Numbered from the stretch's first letter, positions 1 through 8,208 are shown. The stretch: 64,000 nt of DNA from Adhaeribacter aerolatus (GCF_007991635.1 NZ_BJYS01000009.1:1-64000), one strand, 5' to 3'. Numbers and translations: made by a program. The notes: generated by a model not told the origin, from the letters alone.

Positions 1-25
1 TTTAAGCTTTCCATCTTATTAAAGT

Positions 26-114
26 AGGACTTTCGCAAAATGGTTTTTTAACCTAGTAAATCCTCCCCCTTGTCCCCTCCGAAAGGGGACTTTGGATAAT
101 TTTGCGAAAGTCCT
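26..114. repeat. Small inverted-repeat element (MITE-like) with nested hairpin
   Basis: A perfect 16-bp inverted repeat, AGGACTTTCGCAAAAT at 26-41 and its complement at 99-114, encloses a second hairpin with a 7-bp stem (72-78 with 84-90). TAAAG lies next to both ends (20-24 and 116-120) and may be a 5-bp target duplication. No ORF fits inside, so if mobile it would be non-autonomous. Related end sequences occur at 22448, 46368 and 49003. The symmetry is seen directly; mobility is inferred. Confidence 0.6.
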
Positions 115-126
115 GTAAAGAATATT

Positions 127-492
127 CTATTTCTTTTTGTTCCGGTAGTGCCATTCGTTCAGGACCAAGGCCTCCTGCAAAACTTCCCGCAGTACTCTTT
201 CGTCGATTGCAGCAATATTTTTATACGTAATGGTTTTTATTTCTTTCCGGTCTTTTGCTTCCATTAATCCCTGTTCATCAGATAGTTCGAAGCCCCGGCA
301 GAAACCAATAGCTACGCCTTGCCGGAGCGGATTAAGGTAACACAAGCGCCCGAAGTAGAAATAAAACGGAACCCGGTAGCTTATTTTCTCCTCCAGTTGG
401 GGTGCCGATGATAGAATAATGTTTTGCAGTCGTAACAAAATAGATTGATTAGCTTCGGTTTGTTCTGCGATGAATAAATCTACGGCCGTCAT
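127..492 (-). CDS. DUF1801 domain-containing protein
   Basis: A 121-residue cytoplasmic protein that resembles the DUF1801/YdhG-like family: small alpha/beta proteins of unknown biochemical role with an aromatic-rich core. The segment VPFYFYFGRLCYLNP, followed by GVAIGFCRG, matches the typical family core, and the length is normal. It has no signal peptide or membrane segment. It is divergent from the radical SAM gene, and the roughly 210 bp between them carry two inverted repeats that may control either gene. The family call is from memory of the core motif; no function is known. Confidence 0.7.
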   Translation of the reverse strand: MTAVDLFIAEQTEANQSILLRLQNIILSSAPQLEEKISYRVPFYFYFGRLCYLNPLRQGVAIGFCRGFELSDEQGLMEAKDRKEIKTITYKNIAAIDERVLREVLQEALVLNEWHYRNKKK

Positions 493-540
493 TATTCCTT
501 CATTTAATACATAAATATATTTAAATCAATATCGGTGAAT

Positions 541-653
541 TTGCCTTTCCTTAAAACTTTTAACAATGTAAAAATGTACACTTTCCCACCAGATAATTGT
601 TAAAGGCAATTCCTGTTGTTTATGTCTTTTATGATTTGGTAGTATCATAAAAG
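541..653 (+). promoter_or_regulatory. Stacked inverted repeats in the divergent intergenic region
   Basis: There are two structures between the divergent genes at 492 and 704. The first pairs TTGCCTTT (541-548) and TTAACAAT (560-567) with the continuous arm 596-609, so the left arm carries an insertion. The second is a perfect 10-bp hairpin, 626-635 with 644-653, and an 8-nt loop. They could be operators or leader hairpins for the radical SAM gene. No clear TAnnTTTG box was found here. Confidence 0.4.
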
Positions 654-703
654 CTTTTGTTGGAGATAAGCTTTAACTTGCAGTTCCTAAACCAAAACTA
701 AAC

Positions 704-1684
704 GTGCGGCTTGTTTCTCATCCAGTACTGTGTAATTATTACGTTACCTACCGGTGTAATGCCCGGTGCTCGTTTTGCGATATCTGGGAAAAACCTTCGC
801 CTTACATCCGGTTAGAAGATGTTGAAACAAACCTGCGCGATCTGAAAAAACTGGGGGTAAATGTGATTGATTTTACCGGCGGCGAACCTTTGCTACACCA
901 GCAGCTCGATCAGTTCTTGGGGCTGGCGCACCAAATGGGATTTATTACCACCCTCACCACCAACTGCCTGCTCTACCCCAAATATGCCCAACGCCTGCAA
1001 GGCAAAGTAGATATGCTGCATTTTTCGCTGGATGCCGCCGAAAAAGAAAAGCACGATACTGGCCGCGGCGTGGCTTGTTTCGATTTTGTGCTGGAGTCGA
1101 TTAGGATAGCTAAAAGCTTAGCCGAGCGCCCCGATATCTTATTTACTGTTTTCCGCGAAAACATTGACCAGCTCGAAAAAGTTTACCAGGAGGTAGCTTT
1201 ACCCAACCGGCTAATGCTAATAATTAACCCGGCTTTTGAATACAACACTGTAGATACTGGCGCCGGCTTAACGCCCGACCAGCTAAAATACCTCTCTGCG
1301 TTCGGCAAGAGAAAAAATGTTTACCTGAACGAGGCTTTTATTTCGTTGCGCCAAAACGGAGGCAATCACATCGCCGACCCGGTGTGTAAAGCGGCCAGTA
1401 CCACCGTGGTTATTTCGCCGGAAAACGAACTGGTGTTGCCTTGCTACCATTTAGGCGAGAAGAAATATCCGATAAACGGCCAGCTTTATCAGTTATATCA
1501 TTCCGAAGCGGTAAAAAAACAGATAGCCCTGGAAGGACGGTTGCCGGCCTGCGAAGGCTGCACCATTAACTGCTACATGCAGCCCAGCTTTGCCGTAGAA
1601 GTAAACAAATACTTCTGGCAGGCGCTGCCCAGTACCTTAAAATATAACATAAACAAAGGCACCTGGAAACGTCTGTTTAGGTAG
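704..1684 (+). CDS. Radical SAM protein with SPASM-like C-terminus
   Basis: A 326-residue radical S-adenosylmethionine enzyme. The cluster-binding CxxxCxxC is present as CNARCSFC (Cys18, 22, 25), followed by the SAM-binding FTGGEPLLH. C-terminal cysteines (DPVCKAA, LPCYH, ACEGCTINCYM) fit an auxiliary SPASM/Twitch iron-sulfur cluster, as in peptide- or carbohydrate-modifying enzymes. The start is GTG at 704; no ATG start is available nearby in frame. No precursor peptide gene or partner enzyme is visible next to it, so the substrate is unknown. The superfamily assignment is firm; the specific reaction is not. Confidence 0.85.
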   Translation: MRLVSHPVLCNYYVTYRCNARCSFCDIWEKPSPYIRLEDVETNLRDLKKLGVNVIDFTGGEPLLHQQLDQFLGLAHQMGFITTLTTNCLLYPKYAQRLQGKVDMLHFSLDAAEKEKHDTGRGVACFDFVLESIRIAKSLAERPDILFTVFRENIDQLEKVYQEVALPNRLMLIINPAFEYNTVDTGAGLTPDQLKYLSAFGKRKNVYLNEAFISLRQNGGNHIADPVCKAASTTVVISPENELVLPCYHLGEKKYPINGQLYQLYHSEAVKKQIALEGRLPACEGCTINCYMQPSFAVEVNKYFWQALPSTLKYNINKGTWKRLFR

Positions 1685-1693
1685 GTGTTAGTG

Positions 1694-1936
1694 GTTAGTT
1701 ATTAGTTTTTAGTTGAAACAAAATGTAATAAACTATTTGAAAATTACAAATTCAGAGAAAGGTAATAGACAACCCAAATAATTAAGCAAATCTGGAGCAA
1801 AAATTAAAATACTATAACTAAATCACTATCTAACAATTTAATTCTGTAGTTTAACTTCTCCTTAATAACTAATAACTAATAACTAACAATTAACAACTAA
1901 CAACTAATTGCTAATAACTAACAACTAATAACTAAC
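1694..1936. repeat. Inverted-repeat element containing a 7-bp tandem repeat
   Basis: A perfect 14-bp inverted repeat (GTTAGTTATTAGTT at 1694-1707, complement at 1923-1936) bounds an AT-rich segment. Its right side (1864-1933) is ten consecutive 7-bp units with consensus AAYAACT, some degenerate, and ends four bases before the ATG at 1938. The repeat therefore forms the 5' leader of the next gene. Copy-number change by slippage could alter expression, which is inference. Confidence 0.65.
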
Positions 1937-1937
1937 C

Positions 1938-2450
1938 ATGGCCCTCCTATTACCGGTAAAAGATATTTATCCGCAGCTCGGCGAAAACTGCTTTATTGCT
2001 CCAAATGCTACTATTGTGGGCGATGTAACGCTGGGAAACGACTGTAGTGTGTGGTTTAATGCGGTTATCCGGGGCGATGTAAACAGTATTCGGATTGGTA
2101 ATAAAACTAATATTCAGGATGGCGCGGTAATACATTGTACTTACCAGAAAGCGGCTACAGTTATCGGAGATAATGTTTCGATTGGGCATAATGCCATTGT
2201 GCACGGCTGTACGGTGCACGATAATGTACTTATTGGCATGGGAGCGATTGTGATGGACAAAGCCGTGGTAGAAAGCAATTGCATTGTAGCTGCCGGCGCC
2301 ATTGTACTCGAAAACACGGTTTGTGAAGCCGGTTATATTTACGCCGGTATTCCGGCTAAAAAAGTAAAACAGCTAAGTCCGGAACAAATAAATAACCTGG
2401 CCAAAACCGCAGATAATTATGTGATGTACGGGAGTTGGTTTCGGGCGTAA
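1938..2450 (+). CDS. Gamma carbonic anhydrase family protein (left-handed beta-helix)
   Basis: A 170-residue hexapeptide-repeat protein of the gamma-carbonic anhydrase/YrdA-PaaY type. Hallmarks are the NATIVGDVTLGNDCSVWFNA segment, VIRGDVNSIRIG and NIQDGAVIH, with histidines at IGHNAIVHGC placed like the metal ligands of the family. It should form a trimer binding zinc or iron in the cytoplasm; many members have no demonstrated anhydrase activity. The length is normal. It follows the AAYAACT heptamer repeat directly and stands alone as a transcription unit. Family confidence is high; catalytic activity is inferred. Confidence 0.9.
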   Translation: MALLLPVKDIYPQLGENCFIAPNATIVGDVTLGNDCSVWFNAVIRGDVNSIRIGNKTNIQDGAVIHCTYQKAATVIGDNVSIGHNAIVHGCTVHDNVLIGMGAIVMDKAVVESNCIVAAGAIVLENTVCEAGYIYAGIPAKKVKQLSPEQINNLAKTADNYVMYGSWFRA

Positions 2451-2688
2451 GACACAATCCGTTAGCCTCTTTAAATGAATATTTCGCCCGCTAGGTACCC
2501 ATCCTAATAGTAGACCGCTCCACCGGGGTTCTCGCCCATCTCCTCGCCATAAACTTGCGATTACGGTTATATTTTATAGTTTGCCGGAATCCCGCCACGG
2601 GCCACCGCCTGTAAAATGGGATAATTGTGCTTTAAAAACTAACCTTAAACATTTTTAAAGAGTATCTTTTAAGGAGAAGATTTAATTT

Positions 2689-4878
2689 ATGGCGAGAAAG
2701 ATTATAGTATCTAACCGGTTGCCGGTTAAAATTAAAAGAACCGAGAATGGAATGACGTTTGAACCCAGCGAAGGTGGCCTGGCCACCGGCCTGGGTTCGG
2801 TTTACAAAGAAGGCGATAATATTTGGATAGGCTGGCCGGGCTTGTACCTGGAAGAAGAAAGCGAAGAGCAGCAGGTAATAACCGAACTGCAAAAGGAAAG
2901 CATGCAGCCGGTATTTTTAACCGAAACTGAAATAAAAGAATATTACGAGGGCTTTAGCAACGAAACACTTTGGCCTACCTTCCATTATTTTTCGCAGTTT
3001 GCTGTTTACGAACAGGACTATTGGGAAGCTTATCTCCGTGTAAACCAGAAATTCTGCGAACGAATTGTAAAAGTTGCCAATCCCGACGATACCATCTGGA
3101 TTCATGATTACCAGTTATTATTATTGCCTTCGCTGGTGCGGGAAAGTTTACCCGATATTACCATAGGCTTTTTCCAGCATATACCATTCCCGAGTTACGA
3201 AGTGTTCCGGATGCTGCCCTGGCGCAAACAAATTCTGCAAGGACTTTTAGGCGCTGATTTAATCGGGTTTCATACCTACGACGATGTGCGCCACTTTGTG
3301 AGTTCGGTTATTCACCTGGTGGGTTTACCGGCCTCCAACGGGGTTATCGAAACCGGTAACCGCAGCGTAATGGTAGATGCTTTCCCGATGGGAATTGATT
3401 TCGATAAATATGCCGATACCGCCCATTCGGAGAAAGTAGCTGAAATTGAGAAAACCTTTGAAGAAGCGCTGCGGTACCGCAAAATTGTATTGTCTATCGA
3501 CCGCTTGGATTATTCGAAAGGTATTCCGCAACGCTTACGGGCTTTTGAGCTATTCCTGAAACAATATCCCGAATTTCACGAGCAGGTGACCCTGATTATG
3601 ATTGTGGTGCCTTCCCGCGACCAGGTAGAAAAATACAAAGAACTTAAAGTAGAAGTAGATGAGTTGGTAGGCCGCATTAATGGTTTGTACCGAACCTTGA
3701 GCTGGGCGCCGGTGCAATATTATTACCACTCTTTTCCGTTCGAAGAACTTTCGGCTTTTTACCGCATGGCCCACGTGGCCTTGGTTACGCCCATGCGCGA
3801 TGGCATGAACCTGGTTTGCAAGGAATATTTAGCCAGCCGCACCGATGGCACCGGCGTACTGATATTGAGCGAAATGGCCGGGGCCGCCAAAGAACTTTCC
3901 GAAGCTATTTTAATAAACCCCAACGATGTAAACCAGATGGTAGGGGCTTTATACCAGGCCTTAACCGCTCCGGAAGATACCCAGCGGGTGGCAATTGCCA
4001 GCATGATGGCCACCGTGCAGCAATACAATATTCACCATTGGGTAAAACTTTTTATGGATAGATTAGCCTACACCAAAGAAAAACAGAATGAGTTAATAAC
4101 AACATTGCTTCGCGGCGAGCTAAGACAAAAATTAATATCAGATTACCGGCAAGCACAGCAGCGGTTAATTTTTCTGGATTACGATGGCACCTTAATGCCT
4201 TTTACCCGTGACCCTAATAAAACCCAACCCGACGAAGAATTGCTGCAATTATTGCAGGCGCTGGCAGCCGATTCGGCTAACCGGGTGGTTATAATAAGCG
4301 GGCGCGACCATAAGACGTTGGCTAAATGGCTGGGGCACCTACCTATTGATATGATTGCCGAACACGGCGTTTGGCTCCGGAAACACGAAACCGACTGGCG
4401 CATGATTCAGAACCTGGATAATACCTGGAAAGAAGAAATCCGGCCTATATTTCAAACGTACGTAAGCCGCACGCCGGGCACGTTGCTCGAAGAAAAAGAT
4501 TTTGCTTTGGTTTGGCATTACCGCAAAGTAGATCCGGTGCTGGGCGAAACCCGCGCCGGTGAGCTAAGCAGCCACTTAAATTACCTAATTGCCAACCGCA
4601 ATTTACAGGTAATGGAAGGTGATAAAATTGTGGAAATTAAGAATATTGAGGTAAACAAAGGCATTGCGGCCTCGCGGTGGTTACACGAATACCAAAGCGA
4701 TTTTGTACTGGCCATTGGCGACGACCGGACCGATGAAGATACTTTTAAGGTGATGCCCCAAAATGCGTATACCATTAAAGTAGGTAATATCCGGTCTATA
4801 GCCAAATACCACATGCACAGTCCGCAGCACGTAAGGGAATTACTACAACAGTTAATTAACGGTCGTAATCAGGCTTAA
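2689..4878 (+). CDS. otsAB: Bifunctional trehalose-6-phosphate synthase/phosphatase
   Basis: A 729-residue fusion carrying out both steps of trehalose synthesis. Residues 1 to about 465 are a GT20 synthase (SNRLPVKI at the N-terminus, then EGGLATGLG, IWIHDYQLLLLP, RLDYSKGIPQRL and RDGMNLVCKEY), which joins UDP-glucose and glucose-6-phosphate. Residues from about 490 are an HAD phosphatase: LDYDGTLMPF near residue 495 holds the nucleophile Asp, and IGDDRTDEDTF near 677 is the Mg-binding motif. Trehalose would act as an osmo- and desiccation protectant. The fusion order is the usual one in Bacteroidota. Its stop codon overlaps that of the convergent regulator gene in a shared TTAA. Confidence 0.95.
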   Translation: MARKIIVSNRLPVKIKRTENGMTFEPSEGGLATGLGSVYKEGDNIWIGWPGLYLEEESEEQQVITELQKESMQPVFLTETEIKEYYEGFSNETLWPTFHYFSQFAVYEQDYWEAYLRVNQKFCERIVKVANPDDTIWIHDYQLLLLPSLVRESLPDITIGFFQHIPFPSYEVFRMLPWRKQILQGLLGADLIGFHTYDDVRHFVSSVIHLVGLPASNGVIETGNRSVMVDAFPMGIDFDKYADTAHSEKVAEIEKTFEEALRYRKIVLSIDRLDYSKGIPQRLRAFELFLKQYPEFHEQVTLIMIVVPSRDQVEKYKELKVEVDELVGRINGLYRTLSWAPVQYYYHSFPFEELSAFYRMAHVALVTPMRDGMNLVCKEYLASRTDGTGVLILSEMAGAAKELSEAILINPNDVNQMVGALYQALTAPEDTQRVAIASMMATVQQYNIHHWVKLFMDRLAYTKEKQNELITTLLRGELRQKLISDYRQAQQRLIFLDYDGTLMPFTRDPNKTQPDEELLQLLQALAADSANRVVIISGRDHKTLAKWLGHLPIDMIAEHGVWLRKHETDWRMIQNLDNTWKEEIRPIFQTYVSRTPGTLLEEKDFALVWHYRKVDPVLGETRAGELSSHLNYLIANRNLQVMEGDKIVEIKNIEVNKGIAASRWLHEYQSDFVLAIGDDRTDEDTFKVMPQNAYTIKVGNIRSIAKYHMHSPQHVRELLQQLINGRNQA

Positions 4879-5651
4879 GCACCGTTAAACCAATCTTTAA
4901 ACTCCTGCACGCGTTCCCGGCTAACCACAATTTCTTTGTCAAATTCGGCTTTTGGCCGAATAAGGAGGCGGCTGTTAGAATACACCACCACATCGCGGAT
5001 AGCATTGATGTTGATGATAAACGTGCGGTTAACCCGGAAGAACAGGGTGGGGTCCAGTGCCTCATCCAGTTCTTCCATTTTATAATCAATAATATATTTT
5101 TTGCGGTTATCGGCCAGCAGAAACACGTTGCGATCTTCGGCATAGAACAAGGTAATTTCTTGCGCCGGAATTGAATGGATATGCTCGCCGGTACGCACCA
5201 TAAACCGGTTTTTGTAATTCTTCTTTTGCAGCATACCCAAAGCCTGCTCCAGTTGCGAAAGCTGCGAAGCCGTATCCGAGGCACCTAACGTTTTGCGCAG
5301 CGTATTTAACTTTTGCATACTGCCCGCAACCGCCTCGTAGGTAATGGGCTTCAGTAAATAATCTATTCCGTTGCCTTTAAAAGCTTCAATGGCATATTCG
5401 TTAAAGGCCGTGGTAAATATTACCGGCTTCTCTACTACGGTTTTCTTAAATATTTCAAAACTTAAGCCATCGGTTAGCTGCACATCCATAAATATTAAAT
5501 CTACCTCGTTGCGGGCATTACCTAACCACATCACGGCTTTTTCCACGCTGTTCAGCCGGTCGGCTACCTCAATACTGGGGTCGTATTTCCGGATATGCCT
5601 TTCGAGTTTTTCGGCGGCGGGCTTTTCATCTTCAATAATTAATACACGCAT
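4875..5651 (-). CDS. LytTR-family response regulator
   Basis: A 258-residue two-component regulator. The N-terminal receiver has the acidic pair IEDE (Asp8), phosphoacceptor Asp56 in DLIFMDVQL and Lys101 in YLLKPI. A LytTR DNA-binding domain fills about 145-255 (IPAQEITLFYAEDRNVFL, FFRVNRTFIIN). It is transcribed in the same direction as the two sensor-kinase genes upstream (6084-8208), which are probably its partners, although 432 bp with hairpins separate it from them. The start is ATG at 5651, just after an imperfect 7-bp repeat. Target genes are unknown. Confidence 0.92.
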   Translation of the reverse strand: MRVLIIEDEKPAAEKLERHIRKYDPSIEVADRLNSVEKAVMWLGNARNEVDLIFMDVQLTDGLSFEIFKKTVVEKPVIFTTAFNEYAIEAFKGNGIDYLLKPITYEAVAGSMQKLNTLRKTLGASDTASQLSQLEQALGMLQKKNYKNRFMVRTGEHIHSIPAQEITLFYAEDRNVFLLADNRKKYIIDYKMEELDEALDPTLFFRVNRTFIININAIRDVVVYSNSRLLIRPKAEFDKEIVVSRERVQEFKDWFNGA

Positions 5652-5659
5652 GGGAGAAA

Positions 5660-5687
5660 AGGTTGAAGGTTTAAAGTTAAAGGTTGG
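5660..5687. repeat. Imperfect 7-bp tandem repeat upstream of the regulator gene
   Basis: Four adjacent 7-bp units of consensus AGGTTNA (one reading AAGTTAA) occupy 5660-5687, nine bases upstream of the minus-strand start at 5651. Position and period parallel the AAYAACT repeat before the gene at 1938, although the sequence differs. Confidence 0.45.
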
Positions 5688-5746
5688 CTGGGTTTGTTTG
5701 ATTAATTTGATTTTCTGTTGTTAAGTAGAGTAGTAATGGAGGTCAC

Positions 5747-5790
5747 CTCATCCCCCAACCCCTTCTCCTCAAGGCGAAGGGGTGCTCTGG
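5747..5790 (+). repeat. REP-like hairpin, copy B
   Basis: The segment starts CCTCATCCCCCAACC and forms an 8-bp stem (ACCCCTTC at 5758-5765 with 5776-5783), then ends GCTCTGG. Its layout, CCTC plus C-run, hairpin, then CTTTG or CTCTGG, matches the hairpins at 60-95 and 6030-6076. It lies in the 432-bp space between the pseudokinase and regulator genes. No gene was found in the rest of that space, which is AT-rich. Confidence 0.5.
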
Positions 5791-6029
5791 TAATGCGTTT
5801 TTTAAGGTAAACACTTCTAGTAACTGGTGAAAAATTGTAATGTATCATAAGAATTAGTTATTCATTCTCTTTATCTATCTCAGTAAACATGTAAACAGCA
5901 TTCTTGCCCAAAGGCTGTTTCAATTTGATATTTAGAATTAATTTGTAAGTGGAGAGGTAATAAACCAGCATTTTTAATTCCTAATTTATAATATCTAATT
6001 TTTAATTTGGCGGAGCACTACCTTGAATA

Positions 6030-6076
6030 CTAATCAAAGTTCCTCTCCTATTTCAGGAGAGGAATTTAGGTGAGGT
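6030..6076 (-). repeat. REP-like hairpin, copy C, doubling as possible terminator
   Basis: A perfect 10-bp stem (6040-6049 with 6055-6064, loop 5 nt) lies 20 bp after the stop of the minus-strand gene at 6084. Read on the minus strand it runs CCTCACCTAAA, hairpin, ACTTTGATT, the same plan as copies at 60-95 and 5747-5790. There is no U-run after the stem, so any terminator role is uncertain. Confidence 0.5.
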
Positions 6077-6083
6077 CCGTCAT

Positions 6084-7163
6084 TCACTCCTTCACCTCCT
6101 CAGAAAGAACCGGTTCCGGGGTGGCTACGGTTAAGAGCGGGATGCGCACCGAAACGTAGTTATCTTCCTGGGAGCATTCGAGTGGGCGGTCGGTAAAGAA
6201 GCTGTAGGCGCGGGTGAGTTCCGGCCAGGGGCTCGGATTAAGACCGCTTACTAATAAACGTTCGCGTAGCGCGTACCGGTAAGTCAAGTGCTCAGCCTGG
6301 CCCAACCGTACGTGTAGTTGCAAAGGTTTGCATTCGGTAATTAATGAGCGGTTAATGGCATGTTCGGTTAATTTTTGCAGCGTACCCGGCAAAATCATTT
6401 TATGGGCGAGTGCTTCTTCGTTATCGGTTTGCAGGTGCAGTTGAATAAGGTCGTGGTGCATGTAATTATACAACCGGATAATATCCTGGGCTGCGCTTAA
6501 CTCGCGGCTAATGGGTATCATGTCCTGCTTTTTGTTTTGCAGCACATTGCGGTATATTTTCGATAAGTCATGAATAAAGGCTTCGGCCTCGTCGGGGTCG
6601 TGGTGTAATATTTTAATCAGGGTTTCGAGGCTGGCGTACAGCAGTTGCGGGTTTACCTCGTTTTTTAAGGCGTTAACCTGAAACTCCATTTTCTCGCGGA
6701 GGTTATGTTCCTGCTCCAGGCGGCGCTGGTTGAAATGGTTGAGGTAATAAATGCCAAAATAAACCAACGTATACAGTACCACCGACACCAGGAAAATACT
6801 GTTGAGCGTGAGTAACTCTATCTGAAAAGCCGAGTAGCCCACCCACCAGATAAAATAAGCCGATACCACCGTCGTAACAACCAAAAGCGAACAAAGAATA
6901 TTAGCCGTCAGGTAAATAAGTATGCGCCGCTGCACGCTCCGGAAAACCGGAAAGAGCTTGTTGATACCAATTAGTACCAGGCGTAAGCTTTCGGTCAGGG
7001 CATAAGTTAAGCCCACGCAAAGTAAGGCCTCTTCGCTGAAAAAATTTTGTTCTACCTGCCGGATACTATCAAAAACCAGCAGCACCAAAACGTACACTAG
7101 CAGGCCATAAACCGGCGGAAATAATACCCGGAAATAAGGATTATGAATAAATATTCCTTGCAT
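6084..7163 (-). CDS. Degenerate LytS-type sensor kinase (probable pseudokinase)
   Basis: A 359-residue membrane protein with about four transmembrane helices in the first 150 residues, then a His_kinase-like region. Aligned by eye with its neighbour at 7168, the H-box that normally reads NPHFLFNSL is NPQLLYASL near residue 171, so the phosphoacceptor His is Gln. The N-box reads TEHAINRS instead of ENAVKHN, and the glycine-rich ATP lid is not recognisable. It keeps the fold but should not autophosphorylate. It starts 4 bp after the intact kinase gene, which suggests co-expression and perhaps a regulatory heterodimer; that role is inferred. Confidence 0.8.
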   Translation of the reverse strand: MQGIFIHNPYFRVLFPPVYGLLVYVLVLLVFDSIRQVEQNFFSEEALLCVGLTYALTESLRLVLIGINKLFPVFRSVQRRILIYLTANILCSLLVVTTVVSAYFIWWVGYSAFQIELLTLNSIFLVSVVLYTLVYFGIYYLNHFNQRRLEQEHNLREKMEFQVNALKNEVNPQLLYASLETLIKILHHDPDEAEAFIHDLSKIYRNVLQNKKQDMIPISRELSAAQDIIRLYNYMHHDLIQLHLQTDNEEALAHKMILPGTLQKLTEHAINRSLITECKPLQLHVRLGQAEHLTYRYALRERLLVSGLNPSPWPELTRAYSFFTDRPLECSQEDNYVSVRIPLLTVATPEPVLSEEVKE

Positions 7164-7167
7164 GGGT

Positions 7168-8208
7168 TCAGGCGGTGTAAATCAAGGGCAGTTCTATTTT
7201 AAACAAATCGGTTTTATCTACCTTAATATCAGTTTTGGCAAAATAATGGTAGCGTTGCCGGATATTATCGAGCCCTACCCGGAAAGAACTGGCCTTGAAT
7301 TCCCTTTCCAGAAGGTTATTCGTGATGGTCAGCAGGTTTTTATCCGAAACGAAAATGCGGATGTGCAGCGGCGTTTCTTCGGATGGCGCGTTGTGTTTCA
7401 CGGCATTCTCCAGGAGCAACTGCAAGGTAAGGGGCGGAATTTTACTGCTCAGTACCCGGCGGGGCAACTCTACCGATAGCTGCACAGCATTATCGAAACG
7501 GCTTTTCAGCAAAAAGAAATAAGCCTTAATAAAGTTTAGTTCTTCGGCCAGCCGTACCAGCGGCAAATTCTGATTAGTCAGAATATACTGATACGTTAGG
7601 GCCAGTTTCCGGATAAACTCTTCGGCCTGGTCGGGGTTTGTGTAAATTAAAGAAGAAATCGTATTCAGGCTGTTAAACAAATAATGCGGGCTGAGCTGGC
7701 TTTTGAGTACCTCAAACTGCAAAGCTAGCTGGGTGCTGGCAATTTTCACTTCCTCTATCTGAATGGCCGCGTACTGGTTGTAAGTATACAGCGTAAAATC
7801 GACGATGGTATAAATAAACAGCACCACAATTCCCAGAATGCAGAATTTAATTAGGGGGTCGTGGTATTGCTGGTTAAAATAAGCCCAGGTGGTGCCTTGC
7901 CAAGCCAGGTACAAACGCAAAAAGACGTAAGCGAGGGCAAAAAGGCAAAACCCCATTACGGCCAGTTCTACCGCAAATCGCCAGGCCGTAGCCAGGTGCC
8001 AGGGCGCTTTTTTATTCAGAAACCGGCTCAGGTAATAAAATCCTAACCCGACGGCATTAGCCACAAGTATGCTAAACAGACCAGGTTTAAGCGTGCTTTC
8101 TTTCAAGCTCAAATACCCGTTTACTGAATAATATAAGTACAGGAATAACAATATTCCAACCAGGGTACTAATGACAAAAGAAATGATTATCCGGCGGTTC
8201 ATTTTCAT
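7168..8208 (-). CDS. LytS-type sensor histidine kinase
   Basis: A 346-residue membrane kinase of the His_kinase (PF06580) class that pairs with LytTR regulators. It has about four N-terminal transmembrane helices with no large periplasmic domain. The H-box is LSPHYLFNSLNTI near residue 173 with an intact His, the N-box is LLLENAVKHN and the G-box region is VGLDNIRQRY. It probably phosphorylates the LytTR protein encoded at 4875-5651. It is first of two adjacent kinase genes and lies 117 bp downstream of the secreted repeat protein. The signal sensed is unknown. Confidence 0.92.
   Translation of the reverse strand: MKMNRRIIISFVISTLVGILLFLYLYYSVNGYLSLKESTLKPGLFSILVANAVGLGFYYLSRFLNKKAPWHLATAWRFAVELAVMGFCLFALAYVFLRLYLAWQGTTWAYFNQQYHDPLIKFCILGIVVLFIYTIVDFTLYTYNQYAAIQIEEVKIASTQLALQFEVLKSQLSPHYLFNSLNTISSLIYTNPDQAEEFIRKLALTYQYILTNQNLPLVRLAEELNFIKAYFFLLKSRFDNAVQLSVELPRRVLSSKIPPLTLQLLLENAVKHNAPSEETPLHIRIFVSDKNLLTITNNLLEREFKASSFRVGLDNIRQRYHYFAKTDIKVDKTDLFKIELPLIYTA

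Noticed and set aside
2451-2688. GC-rich stretch on the minus strand that reads GENPGGAVYY and FTGGGPWRDSGKL
   Set aside because: Fragments look protein-like but are short, interrupted by stops and match nothing I recognise; not enough for a pseudogene call.
7162-7522. Plus-strand open frames overlapping the kinase genes
   Set aside because: Antisense to the well-supported histidine kinase; no motif of their own.
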